This document shows positions 29,833 through 39,813 of a stretch of 64,000 nt of DNA, one piece after another. Each line of letters begins with the position of its first letter. Within the stretch, counting starts at the first letter, position 1. The DNA comes from Corynebacterium sp. ACRQK. Its GTDB lineage: Bacteria; Actinomycetota; Actinomycetes; Mycobacteriales; Mycobacteriaceae. The position numbers were made by a program, and so were the translations under genes. Under the pieces are notes generated by a model that ran no database searches, was not told the origin of the DNA, and saw only the letters and a program-made list of their open reading frames with translations. The stretch is taken from contig NZ_JAKRMU010000008.1 of NCBI RefSeq assembly GCF_022345965.1, positions 50,577 through 114,576 of the forward strand, read 5' to 3'.

Positions 29833-30428
29833 TTGCACAGGGCGCTAGCGATGGAGGTATCGCGGTCCGCGCCGAAACCAACCGCCCACACGCGCTTGGA
29901 CTTGTGCACCGCGTAGATGAAGGTCACGGTGGCCTCGAAGATGTCGTACTGGTGGAACTCCGCGACCTCCACCGGGAAGCCGTGGTCAGCCAGGATCTCC
30001 GTCGTTGCCGAGGAGGCTCCCATCGCGGTGATCTCCACGCGGGTGGACTGCCCGTCAGCGCGCAGGCCGCTGACCTGCATGTCGAAGTCGTGGCGTCCCA
30101 GGGAGCGACGGGTGGCCTTCAAGTAGTCCACGCGGATCGCCGCGGGCGCGTAGGTGCGGATGAACTTCTTCCACTCCATGCCGCGCGCTTCCTGGCGCAT
30201 GCCTACCGGCAGGCGCTGGCCGAAGCGGGCGCGGAACGGATCCTCCGCGAAGGTGCGGGTGCGCTTGCGGCGTTTCTCGATGCGGGTGTGCACCGGCTCG
30301 CTGTACGTCTTCGCGGTGGAACGGCGGCCACTGGGGAGCGGGGTGTATACAGGCGCGTCTAGATCTAGGTTCTGGTCCGAGCTAGCGAAGCGGATCAGGG
30401 TCGTGGTGTTCGTAGAGGAAACGTTCAT
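29808..30428 (-). CDS. Orphan protein resembling the LeuA regulatory (dimerisation) domain
   Basis: A 206-residue protein with a basic, disordered first ~90 residues. The remainder (AIRVDYLKATRRSLGRHDFDMQVSGLRADGQSTRVEITAMG; VTFIYAVHKSKRVWAVGFGADRDTSIASALCNAAARL) resembles the leucine-binding C-terminal domain of 2-isopropylmalate synthase, particularly the end, where LeuA has a W-G-V-G-x-D...AS...A pattern. There is no catalytic TIM barrel. It could act as a leucine- or acyl-responsive regulatory subunit, but this is inferred from a by-eye resemblance. Its upstream region has a hairpin and a direct repeat. ATG 30428 lacks a clear Shine-Dalgarno sequence. Confidence 0.55.
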   Translation of the reverse strand: MNVSSTNTTTLIRFASSDQNLDLDAPVYTPLPSGRRSTAKTYSEPVHTRIEKRRKRTRTFAEDPFRARFGQRLPVGMRQEARGMEWKKFIRTYAPAAIRVDYLKATRRSLGRHDFDMQVSGLRADGQSTRVEITAMGASSATTEILADHGFPVEVAEFHQYDIFEATVTFIYAVHKSKRVWAVGFGADRDTSIASALCNAAARLHF

Positions 30429-30466
30429 GATGACTCGATTTTCTGGAACAAGATCTAGTTGGCCGC

Positions 30467-30510
30467 AGGCACCCGTTGAATGGGTGCCTATATAGTTCGG
30501 TACCTATATA
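30467..30510 (-). promoter_or_regulatory. Hairpin and promoter-like direct repeat before the LeuA-like gene
   Basis: AGGCACCC and GGGTGCCT (30467-30474, 30482-30489) form a perfect 8-bp hairpin with a 7-base loop. On the minus strand TATATAGGTACC and TATATAGGCACC are repeated 16 bases apart, and TATATAG/CTATATA also form an inverted pair (30489-30510). Confidence 0.5.
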
Positions 30511-30595
30511 AAGTACTGTTAGTTAAATAATGTAATCCGTCTCACTCTGAGATTCAAACTGTTGCCTATTTCTCATTAAGTGAGATTTTAGGCGC

Positions 30596-32011
30596 CTAGC
30601 TGTGCGCCTCTGCGGTGCGCAGCAGGAATAGCAACTCGGCCGTTGCGATGGCCTCGATCTCGCCCGGATCCACGGACTCGTCCGCGGAGTGGATGGCGCA
30701 CTTCGGCTCCTCGATGCCGTACAGCGCAAGCTCCGCCTGTGGGTACGCGCCCAGCAGCTTGTTGGTCAGCGGAATCGAACCGCCGGAGGCAACCTCCATC
30801 GTCTCCTTGCCGTACACCTCGCCCAGCGCCTCGCCGAGCCGCTGCAGTGCCGGGCCGGAGGTATCCGCCTGGAATGCCTCGGCCAGGGAGCCGCGCTCGA
30901 TCTCCACCTGCGCGTTCGTCTTCTGGCTTTCCAGGTGCTTTACCAGCAGATCCTGGCACTCCTGCGGTTCGCGTCCCGGCGGCACGCGCAGGCTCACCAC
31001 GGCCGCGGCGGTTGCGGGCACGGAGTTCACCGAGTCCGCCACCGACAGTGCATCCAGGCCCGTGATCGTGATCGACGGATTCATTACCGTCAGGTCGTTC
31101 GGCTGCCATTCGCCGGCGCCGTACAGCTCCACGCCGTCGGTTACCCCGGCGTTGTCACGGAATTCCTGTTCTGTTGGTCCGACGCCACCCCAGCGCTCCT
31201 TCGGCTCCAATCCCGGGACGGCCACCAGACCGTTTTCGTCGTGAAGAGTGGAAAGAAGCTGCACCAGCTCGACCAAGGCATCCGGCGCCGAGCCACCGAA
31301 CTGGCCGGAATGCATCGACTGTGCCAGCGTGCGGGTACGCACCGTGACCGGCGCGGAACCGCGCAGCGCGGTGCACAGGCTCGGCTCACCCAGGGCGTCA
31401 TTGCCGGAATCGGCAATGAGGAAAGTGTCGGCGGCGAAGAGCTCCGGCTTTTCGGCCAGCAGGTCCTCCAGGCCATAACCGCCGCGCTCCTCCGAGCCCT
31501 CGACGACGATCCGGATACCGAGATTCTTGGCGGCGGGGAAGTGGGCGTCCGAAAGAATAGAAAGAGCACGCAGCACAGCAACGTGCATGGCGACGTGGCC
31601 CTTGCAGTCGGCGGTGCCGCGGCCATACCAGCGGCCATCGCGCTCGGTGAGGGTCCACGGGTCATCGGTCCACGCTTCGATGTCGCCGGCGGGCTGCACG
31701 TCGAAGTGGGAGTACAGGAGGATGGTGGGGTAGCCCTCGGCGGGCTCGCGCAGGCCAATGACGGAGGTGGAGCCATCGGTGGTGACGTGGCCTTCGACGG
31801 GGATGCCTACGCTGGTGAACGCGTTGATGACCCATTGTGCGGCAGCAGTATTGGCCTCTTCCAGGCCCGGAGTGGAGTGGACCGACTCGAAGGAGACCAG
31901 GGCGGTGAGGTCTTCCTTAAGCTGCGGCATCTGCTTCGCGATGGCGGCACGGGCTAGGTCTAGCTGTGAGGTGTTGGATTCACGGTTGGATTCACTGTTG
32001 GTATCGCTCAT
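30596..32011 (-). CDS. M20-family metallopeptidase (dipeptidase)
   Basis: A 471-residue zinc peptidase of the ArgE/DapE/carnosinase family. The metal and catalytic residues are recognisable: H102-x-D104 (SHFDVQPAGD), D135 (GRGTADCKGH), the Glu pair E174-E175 (EGSEERGG) and D201 (IADSGND). A dimerisation (lid) domain occupies the middle, and a late IHSADE segment carries the last ligand His. NCBI-style annotation would be dipeptidase; the exact substrate is unknown. TACAGT lies 8 bases before ATG 32011, so a leaderless start is likely. It stands alone on the minus strand, divergent from groEL. Confidence 0.9.
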   Translation of the reverse strand: MSDTNSESNRESNTSQLDLARAAIAKQMPQLKEDLTALVSFESVHSTPGLEEANTAAAQWVINAFTSVGIPVEGHVTTDGSTSVIGLREPAEGYPTILLYSHFDVQPAGDIEAWTDDPWTLTERDGRWYGRGTADCKGHVAMHVAVLRALSILSDAHFPAAKNLGIRIVVEGSEERGGYGLEDLLAEKPELFAADTFLIADSGNDALGEPSLCTALRGSAPVTVRTRTLAQSMHSGQFGGSAPDALVELVQLLSTLHDENGLVAVPGLEPKERWGGVGPTEQEFRDNAGVTDGVELYGAGEWQPNDLTVMNPSITITGLDALSVADSVNSVPATAAAVVSLRVPPGREPQECQDLLVKHLESQKTNAQVEIERGSLAEAFQADTSGPALQRLGEALGEVYGKETMEVASGGSIPLTNKLLGAYPQAELALYGIEEPKCAIHSADESVDPGEIEAIATAELLFLLRTAEAHS

Positions 32012-32019
32012 AGATAACT

Positions 32020-32025
32020 ACTGTA
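32020..32025 (-). promoter_or_regulatory. -10 hexamer of the M20 peptidase gene, leaderless
   Basis: TACAGT on the minus strand ends 8 bases before ATG 32011. Confidence 0.5.
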
Positions 32026-32090
32026 GCGATCGGAAGCGATCGGACGAGACAGCCGATTTGCATGCACGGCACCTTGCAGTCGGTGGGGGA

Positions 32091-32134
32091 GAGTGCTAAA
32101 AACGGGATTAGCACTTGAACTAAGGGAGTGCCAG
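32091..32134. promoter_or_regulatory. CIRCE (HrcA) operator with an extra upstream arm
   Basis: TTAGCACTT-N9-GAGTGCCAG (32108-32134) matches CIRCE (TTAGCACTC-N9-GAGTGCTAA) with three mismatches and exact N9 spacing. A third, perfect arm GAGTGCTAA lies at 32091-32099, eight bases upstream, and forms an inverted pair with the same central arm. Confidence 0.8.
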
Positions 32135-32160
32135 AAAATAACCGTCAGATGAAGTGAGGG

Positions 32161-32178
32161 TGAATGTCGCGACATTCA
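32161..32178. promoter_or_regulatory. 18-bp perfect palindrome in the groEL leader
   Basis: TGAATGTCGCGACATTCA, 76 bases before the groEL start. Flanking GGG and TTCACCC allow a longer alternative pairing (GGGTGAAT with ATTCACCC). It could be an operator or an mRNA hairpin; no known corynebacterial box was recognised. Confidence 0.6.
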
Positions 32179-32205
32179 TTCACCCGTGCCGTCGCGGGCG
32201 CTTGA

Positions 32206-33897
<1,692 letters not shown>

Positions 33898-34162
33898 GCC
33901 CTGTGTAAAACAATTAAAAATAGCTAGTTTTCCTAGATTTAACCTAGGTAGACTAGGCGTAAAGACAGCCCCTGAGCTGGAGCTATACCAAATCGTTACC
34001 CCCCGGTTGGGGTGGGTTTTAGGGAGGTTCCGCACAGGGGTTGTATCTTTTCGCAGATCCGCTACTCTATTCCCCAGACGGCCTAGAGGGGGCGTCACTA
34101 CCACAAGGAAATTATCGGGCCCAGGGAACCTGGCGCCCCCGATCTCTTAAGAGGAGAACACA
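33898..34162 (+). promoter_or_regulatory. groEL2-porA spacer, promoter region of the porin gene
   Basis: 265 bases with no porH-like gene found. The first 70 bases are A+T-rich with repeated CCTAG/CTAGG words (33933-33959). A dispersed-motif copy lies at 34091. GAGGAG at 34151-34156 is the ribosome binding site of porA. Confidence 0.6.
33995..34020 (+). terminator. Possible groEL2 terminator
   Basis: ACCCC and GGGGT flank a short loop and are followed by GGGTTTT. The stem is short and the T run is interrupted from it. Confidence 0.4.
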
Positions 34163-34285
34163 ATGTTCGATACCAACATCCTGGACCAGCTGTCCACCTT
34201 CTTCGGCGGCTTCAGCGACATCTTCGGTGGCCTGAAGGACGTTCTGGACACCATCTTCGGCTGGATCGGCGGCGGCGAGAAGTAA
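34163..34285 (+). CDS. porA: Cell-wall channel peptide PorA-type (40 residues)
   Basis: A 40-residue acidic amphipathic peptide (MFDTNILDQLSTFFGGFSDI, then a Gly/Phe/Ile-rich second half ending GGGEK) with no signal peptide. The ribosome binding site GAGGAG lies 6 bases upstream and a strong terminator follows, so it is a real monocistronic gene. In C. glutamicum the mycolate-layer channel genes porH and porA lie exactly between groEL2 and ppk2; here only one peptide is present. From memory, C. jeikeium has a single 40-residue PorA forming a homo-oligomeric, anion-selective channel at this place, which fits. Confidence 0.88.
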   Translation: MFDTNILDQLSTFFGGFSDIFGGLKDVLDTIFGWIGGGEK

Positions 34286-34302
34286 GCTTCCGCTCAACAG
34301 CT

Positions 34303-34330
34303 AAAACCCCGGCTTCGGCCGGGGTTTTTT
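34303..34330 (+). terminator. Rho-independent terminator of porA
   Basis: An 11-bp perfect stem (AAAACCCCGGC/GCCGGGGTTTT) with a TTCG tetraloop, followed by further T. Confidence 0.95.
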
Positions 34331-34388
34331 CATGCTCTTCCTACCCCGTATGGTTCCGGCACATCTGTATGTCAGGGCCAAAAGCATT

Positions 34389-34394
34389 AGAATG
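34389..34394 (+). promoter_or_regulatory. Probable -10 hexamer of ppk2
   Basis: TAGAAT, 51 bases before the ppk2 start. The transcript would begin near AGTGCTAATAG, which contains a CIRCE-like half-site. Confidence 0.4.
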
Positions 34395-34445
34395 GAAAGT
34401 GCTAATAGAGTTTAGAAATCTTCAGGCGAAGGAGAACCCAGGCAC

Positions 34446-35336
34446 ATGGCCGACAAAGAATTCCACATGGTTGATCTTGCCGCTACCGAGGGCTACTTGG
34501 TGGACGACTCGGATGAAGACGATCCGGTACTGATCACTCCGGACGGCCATCGGGTTGATACCTGGCGCGACCAGTACCCTTACGACGAGCGCATGAGCCG
34601 TGAAGAGTACGAGACCACCAAGCGCGCCCTGCAGATTGAGCTGCTGAAGTTCCAGAACTGGACCAAGGACACGGGCCAGAAGCACATCATCATTTTTGAG
34701 GGCCGTGATGCTGCCGGTAAGGGTGGCACCATTAAGCGCTTCAACGAGCACCTGAACCCCCGTGGTGCCCGCATCGTGGCCCTGGAGAAGCCCTCCGAGC
34801 GCGAGTCCACCTCCTGGTACTTCCAGCGCTACGTCCAGCACTTCCCGTGCGGCGGCGAGATCGTCTTTTTTGACCGCTCCTGGTACAACCGCTCCGGCGT
34901 GGAGCGCGTGATGGGCTTCTGCACCAACGATCAGCACGCAGAGTTTCTGCGTGAGGTTCCGATGCTGGAGAACATGATCATGGGCTCGGGCATCTCCCTG
35001 ACGAAGCTGTGGTTCTCCGTCACCCAAAAGGAACAGCGTACCCGTTTCGCCATTCGCCAGGTAGACCCGGTTCGCCAGTGGAAGCTTTCCCCGATGGACC
35101 TGGCCTCCCTGGATAAGTGGGATGACTACACCCGCGCCAAGGAAGAGCAGTTCCGTTACACGGACACCAATGAGTCCCCGTGGATCACCATTAAGTCCAA
35201 CGACAAGAAGCGCGCCCGCATCAACGCGATGCGTTACGTCCTGTCCAAGTTCGAGTACGCGGACAAGGATCACGAGGTTGTCGGCGAGCCGGATCCGAAG
35301 ATCGTCAAGCGCGGCCGCGACCAGATCGGCGACTAA
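34446..35336 (+). CDS. ppk2: Polyphosphate kinase 2
   Basis: A 296-residue PPK2-family enzyme transferring phosphate between polyphosphate and nucleoside diphosphates. Walker A IIFEGRDAAGKGGTIKRF lies near 83-100, the lid PSERESTSWYFQRYVQHFP and Walker B-like VFFDRSWYNRSGVERVMGF follow, and the segment KEQRTRFAIRQVDPVRQWKLSPMDL is typical. One-domain length puts it in class I. C. glutamicum has a ppk2 gene in the same place beside the por genes. ATG 34446 follows AAGGAGA. A symmetric hairpin separates it from the convergent synthetase gene. Confidence 0.94.
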   Translation: MADKEFHMVDLAATEGYLVDDSDEDDPVLITPDGHRVDTWRDQYPYDERMSREEYETTKRALQIELLKFQNWTKDTGQKHIIIFEGRDAAGKGGTIKRFNEHLNPRGARIVALEKPSERESTSWYFQRYVQHFPCGGEIVFFDRSWYNRSGVERVMGFCTNDQHAEFLREVPMLENMIMGSGISLTKLWFSVTQKEQRTRFAIRQVDPVRQWKLSPMDLASLDKWDDYTRAKEEQFRYTDTNESPWITIKSNDKKRARINAMRYVLSKFEYADKDHEVVGEPDPKIVKRGRDQIGD

Positions 35337-35376
35337 TAGAACCCATTCGGACTGGCCGGATCGAGCCAGTACGCGA

Positions 35377-35416
35377 ACAAGCCCCGGCTGCCCTACACAG
35401 GGCGGCCGGGGCTTGT
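35377..35416. terminator. Shared hairpin between ppk2 and the Pls-type gene
   Basis: A 12-bp perfect stem (ACAAGCCCCGGC/GCCGGGGCTTGT) with an inner CCC/GGG stem. There is no long T run on either strand; it probably ends both convergent transcripts. Confidence 0.75.
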
Positions 35417-35427
35417 GTATGTGGAGG

Positions 35428-38400
35428 CTAGCTTTCCACGATTTCGATCGGGTTGCCCTGCCACTTCGTTGCGGCGGGCACGTGGTCGCCACGCATAACT
35501 AGTGACGCCGGACCGACCGTCGCGGCCTGTTCGATCGCTGCGGCGGGCAGAGCCACGCTGTGGGGTCCTATCGTCGCGCCGTCACCGAGGGTGACGGTAT
35601 CCAGGCTCATCACACGATCCTGGAACAGGTGCGTCTGCACCACACAACCCGGGCCCACGCTGGCGCCTCGGCCAATGCTGACCAGGTCTGCCTCGGGCAG
35701 CCAGTAGGAATCCAACCAAGCGCCCCGACCGATCTTCGCGCCCAGTGCACGCAGGAACATGTTGAGGCTGCCGGTGCCCATCGTGTGCGCCAGGAACCAC
35801 GGGCCGGCCACGGTCTCCACAAACTGGTCCTGCAGCTCGTTGAGCCACACGAAGGCCGACCACAGCTCGTGCTCGCCCGGCTTGATGCGCTGCACGCACA
35901 GCCACTTCATCAGCACCGTCACCGCCGCTGCCACGAAGCCAGCGCCGACCAGAACCAGGCCGGAGACCGCGAAGGTCTGCCAAATGCCCTGGTTTACCAG
36001 CATCCACTGCAGCGCCAGCACCACGCCCGCCGCAATCATGGCGGAGGTCATCGGCGCCAACAAGCGCAGGGTCTCCATGATGCCGCGGGCCACCTTCAGG
36101 CCGAAGCCCGGGTTGTAGGTGCGGGAATCTCCACCGGCCTCCACGGCCACGCGGCGCAGACGCTCCGGCGGGGAACCCAGCCAGTTGCTGCCGGACTTCG
36201 TCTTCACCGGAGTGGAGGAGAGCACGGCCACCAGAGAATTTTTCTTCAGCGTGCGATCCGGGCCGGCGATGCCGGAGTTACCCAGGAAGGAACGCTTACC
36301 CACCTTCGTGTTACCGGTAAGCATCCACCCGCCACCGCCGAGCTCGTAGCCGCCGACCATCGTGTCGTCCGCCAGGAACGCGCCCTCGCGCACCTCGGCG
36401 AAGCGCGGCACCATCACGGCGGTGGAGATCTCCGCATCCTTGCCCACCTTGGCGCCCAGACTGCGGAACCACAGCGGGGTTAGCTGTGCCGCGTACATCG
36501 GGAACAGTTGAGTACGGGCGCTATCCATCAGACGCTCAACCGCCCAAACGCGCCAGCCGCTGAGGCTGCGCACGGCCACCACGCCCGGCTGCAGGCCTGC
36601 GGACAGCAGACGGACGGACAGCCACGTCAGTGCTGCGTACGTTGCGAATGCCACCAGGCCACCGACTGCGGCGATGGGAAGTGCCAGCAAGGGGGCGTCA
36701 ACAGGAACGAGCCACAGCACAAACGCCGCAGCGACGAACACAGCCACCAGGGGCAGGAAAGACATCACGATGGCGCTCAGCGCATAGAGCCAGAACCACA
36801 TGGTACGGCGCGGGGCGGCCTGCTCCGGGAAACGATTATGCGCCTTGCCGACCTTCACCGCTGGCGAGCCCGCCCACTGCGAACCGGCCTTGACCTTCTT
36901 GGCTCCCGTTACGGCGGAGCCGGGCTCGATGTGAGCACGAGCGCCGATGCGGGAACCGGGGAATAGGGTGGAACGGGCGCCGACGGAGGCGTCCTTGCCG
37001 ACCTCGATGCGTCCGACATGCAGCACATCGCCCTCCAGCCAGTAGCCGGAAAGATCCACTTCCTGTTCGATGGAACAGTGCTTGCCCAGGGTCAGCAGGC
37101 CAGTGACGGGCGGCAGGGTGTGCATCTGAGCGCCCTTGCCGACCTTCGCGCCCAGCCAACGGGCATAAGTAGTGATCCATGCAGCACCCGAGACATCGCG
37201 CGCGCCGGAGGAATCCGCCACGCGCTCCGCAGCCCAAATGCGCAGGTGAACGGAGCCGCCGCGCTTGTAGTCGCCCTCTCCGATGCCTGCCGTAATTAGA
37301 CGGATCAACAGCGCGGACAGTGGCAGACGGCCCAGCGGAGTGGCAAAGACAACCACCGCGGCGATGACCACGGCCCACGGCACGTCGACCACCCAGGGTA
37401 GGTCGCCCGCCCACGAGGAACCGTGGAACAGGATTGCGTTGAACACCAGGATCCAGGTGACCCACTGCGCACCCGCGAGAGTGAGCGCCGGAACCTGAAT
37501 CAGGGCCTGTGCAATGCGAGTGCCGATGCCCACCGGCTTGGCAGGCTTGACGTCCTTGGCCTGTGCGGCCTGGCCAGTGCCCGCGCTGCCGGTCTTTTCG
37601 CGTAGAGAGTCGATGTGTTCGGCCAGCGCGCCCAGGCGGGAGTGATCGTAGAGATCGCGCACGCTGACGGTCGGAACCTCCTGGCGCACGCGGCTGATCA
37701 ACGTGGCCGCGCCCAGAGAGGTGCCGCCGAGGTTGAAAAAGTCCGCATCCGGGCTGGTCACGGCCGTGCCGAGCGCGTCGGCGAACAGCCCCGCCAGCCA
37801 CTGCTGAGTCGGGTTATCGAACTCCGCGTTGCCACTGGAAGGCAGCGGCCACGGCAAAGCCTTCTTGTCCACCTTGCCGGAGGTCGTCACTGGCAGCTCG
37901 TCCAGCGCGCATAGGCGCGGAACCATGGCAGCGGGCATGGAGTCGCGCAGCTGGTCCAGCGCCCGCTGCTGGTCGAAATCCTCGACGTTGCCCTCGGTGG
38001 AGACGTAGCCCACCAGTACCTTGTCTCCGCCGCCGGTGGTCTGCACCACGACGGTGGAGCTGCGCACTCCGGGAAGGGCGGACAGCGCGGCGTCTACCTC
38101 ACCGAGTTCGATTCGACGCCCACCGATTTTCACCTGGTCGTCGATGCGACCGACGAAGTACAGGCCGTCTTCCTCGAGGCGTACATGGTCACCGGAGCGG
38201 TAGGCGCGCTCCCAGCCGAGCTCCGGCATGGGTGCGAACTTCTCCGCATCCTTTTCCGGATCCAAGTAGCGGGCCAGGCCGACGCCGCCGATGATCAGCT
38301 CGCCGGTCTCGCCCCAGCCCACCGGCTGGTTGTTTTCGTCAACGACTGCCAGATCCCAGCCGCGCAGGGGAGTGCCAATAGAAACCGGGCGCACCCCGTC

Positions 38401-39327
38401 CATGGTGGTGCCGCAGGCCACGACAGTGGCCTCGGTCGGACCGTAGGTGTTCCACAGCTCGCGGGAATCGGTGGCCAGGCGGACGGCCAACTCCGGCGGG
38501 CAGGCTTCGCCGCCGAAAATCAGCAGACGGACGGCATCCAGAGCTTCATCGGGCCAGAGACCGGCCAGGGTCGGCACAGTGGAAACGGCCGTGACGCTGC
38601 GGGAAACCAGCCACGGGCCCAGGTCCACACCAGAGCGAACCAGGGCACGCGGGGCTGGCACCAGGCAGGCGCCATGGCGCCAAGCCAGCCACATTTCCTC
38701 ACAGGAAGCGTCGAAGGCCACGGACAGTCCGGCCAGCACGCGGTCGCCCGGAGCCAGTGGCTCGTCCTGTAGGAACATCTCTGCCTCCGCGTCCACGAAG
38801 GCAGCCGCGTTGCGGTGGGTTACCGCCACGCCCTTCGGCTTGCCGGTGGAACCGGAGGTGAAAATGATCCAGGCATCGGTCTCCAGGTTCGGGCCGAATG
38901 CCTTGCCGGAGGTTGGCCCAAGATCTGCCTGCAGGTTTTCGTCGACTAGCTGCAGCCCATCAGCGCCGTAAATCGCGGCCACGCCGGCCTCGCCGAATAC
39001 GAGGGAAGCTCGTTCTTCGGGGTCGTCGGCGTCAACAGGTACATAGGCAGCACCGACAGCCAGGGTGGACAAAATAGCGATGTAGAGCGAGCGATCACCG
39101 CTGGGCATACGAATGCCGATGCGGTCGCCGCGCCCGAGGCCACGGCTATGTAGCCACTCGGCGGTTTCGTTGATCTCGTCGAGCAGTTCGGAATAGGTAA
39201 TTACCCCCTTGCCGTCGTCGATGGCGGGGGCTTCAGGGCACGCTGAAGCCGTCGCACGCACAATGTCGATGAGCGTGCGAGGCTCCGGTGCCTCGTGGGA
39301 ACGGAGGTACCGGGAAGGAATCTGCAC
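35428..39327 (-). CDS. Pls/PosA-family non-ribosomal peptide synthetase, predicted poly-lysine type
   Basis: A 1299-residue single-module membrane synthetase. An adenylation domain (about 15-495) has core TSGSTGKPKGVAVTH (157-171), YGPTEAT (295-301) and catalytic K485. A carrier domain has GGTS with Ser537. The rest alternates about six membrane helices with three left-handed beta-helix-like segments, as in epsilon-poly-lysine synthase, instead of a thioesterase. Hand-placed specificity residues D206 A207 E210 S249 I270 G272 T294 V302 V303 K485 resemble the bacitracin lysine code. It probably activates a basic amino acid and polymerises it at the membrane. GTG 39327 follows GAGGAGG. It is coupled to the preceding MarR gene. 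Confidence 0.8.
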   Translation of the reverse strand: MQIPSRYLRSHEAPEPRTLIDIVRATASACPEAPAIDDGKGVITYSELLDEINETAEWLHSRGLGRGDRIGIRMPSGDRSLYIAILSTLAVGAAYVPVDADDPEERASLVFGEAGVAAIYGADGLQLVDENLQADLGPTSGKAFGPNLETDAWIIFTSGSTGKPKGVAVTHRNAAAFVDAEAEMFLQDEPLAPGDRVLAGLSVAFDASCEEMWLAWRHGACLVPAPRALVRSGVDLGPWLVSRSVTAVSTVPTLAGLWPDEALDAVRLLIFGGEACPPELAVRLATDSRELWNTYGPTEATVVACGTTMDGVRPVSIGTPLRGWDLAVVDENNQPVGWGETGELIIGGVGLARYLDPEKDAEKFAPMPELGWERAYRSGDHVRLEEDGLYFVGRIDDQVKIGGRRIELGEVDAALSALPGVRSSTVVVQTTGGGDKVLVGYVSTEGNVEDFDQQRALDQLRDSMPAAMVPRLCALDELPVTTSGKVDKKALPWPLPSSGNAEFDNPTQQWLAGLFADALGTAVTSPDADFFNLGGTSLGAATLISRVRQEVPTVSVRDLYDHSRLGALAEHIDSLREKTGSAGTGQAAQAKDVKPAKPVGIGTRIAQALIQVPALTLAGAQWVTWILVFNAILFHGSSWAGDLPWVVDVPWAVVIAAVVVFATPLGRLPLSALLIRLITAGIGEGDYKRGGSVHLRIWAAERVADSSGARDVSGAAWITTYARWLGAKVGKGAQMHTLPPVTGLLTLGKHCSIEQEVDLSGYWLEGDVLHVGRIEVGKDASVGARSTLFPGSRIGARAHIEPGSAVTGAKKVKAGSQWAGSPAVKVGKAHNRFPEQAAPRRTMWFWLYALSAIVMSFLPLVAVFVAAAFVLWLVPVDAPLLALPIAAVGGLVAFATYAALTWLSVRLLSAGLQPGVVAVRSLSGWRVWAVERLMDSARTQLFPMYAAQLTPLWFRSLGAKVGKDAEISTAVMVPRFAEVREGAFLADDTMVGGYELGGGGWMLTGNTKVGKRSFLGNSGIAGPDRTLKKNSLVAVLSSTPVKTKSGSNWLGSPPERLRRVAVEAGGDSRTYNPGFGLKVARGIMETLRLLAPMTSAMIAAGVVLALQWMLVNQGIWQTFAVSGLVLVGAGFVAAAVTVLMKWLCVQRIKPGEHELWSAFVWLNELQDQFVETVAGPWFLAHTMGTGSLNMFLRALGAKIGRGAWLDSYWLPEADLVSIGRGASVGPGCVVQTHLFQDRVMSLDTVTLGDGATIGPHSVALPAAAIEQAATVGPASLVMRGDHVPAATKWQGNPIEIVES

Positions 39328-39334
39328 TTTTTGC

Positions 39335-39781
39335 CTAGGCCTCCTCGGTAGAGATGATGGCCTTGGCCAGCTTGCTCAAGTGCTTAAGCTGCTTGGAAGT
39401 GGATTCGTCTAGCGCCTTATCCTCTGCGGAGGCGACCAGAGGGGAGAGGCTGGTGTAGGTCTTGGTGCCCTTCTTGGTCACCGAGATGATTTGGCGACGA
39501 CGATCCTTGGGATCCTTAACTCTCTTAGCAAGGGAGCGCTTTTCCAGGGAGTCAACCAGGCGAACCATATCGGAGCGATCCACCCCGAGGATTTCGCCTA
39601 GCGTGGCCTGGCTTGCTGCATCGCCATCGACGAGGCAGGCAAGAACCCAGAATTCGCGCAGGTTGAAGCCCTTTTCCGCGAGCGCGGTCTCTACGAAGTC
39701 GCGGGTGCGGCGGCGTAGGCGCTCTAGCTGGAATGAGGGCGAAGACAACAAGTCAGCGGGTAGCGGCGTGTTTTCGGACAT
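39335..39781 (-). CDS. MarR-family transcriptional regulator
   Basis: A 148-residue winged-helix regulator. The DNA-binding part reads ACLVDGDAASQATLGEILGVDRSDMVRLVDSLEKRSLAKRVKDPKDRRRQIISVTKKG, typical of MarR, followed by a C-terminal dimerisation helix. Its stop is only 7 bases before the start of the Pls-type synthetase, so it is co-transcribed and very likely regulates that gene and itself. TATATT lies 6 bases before the ATG, so the start may be nearly leaderless. The ligand is unknown. Confidence 0.88.
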   Translation of the reverse strand: MSENTPLPADLLSSPSFQLERLRRRTRDFVETALAEKGFNLREFWVLACLVDGDAASQATLGEILGVDRSDMVRLVDSLEKRSLAKRVKDPKDRRRQIISVTKKGTKTYTSLSPLVASAEDKALDESTSKQLKHLSKLAKAIISTEEA

Positions 39782-39813
39782 GCCTTAAATATAACGCTGA
39801 CTATGGGGGTTGT

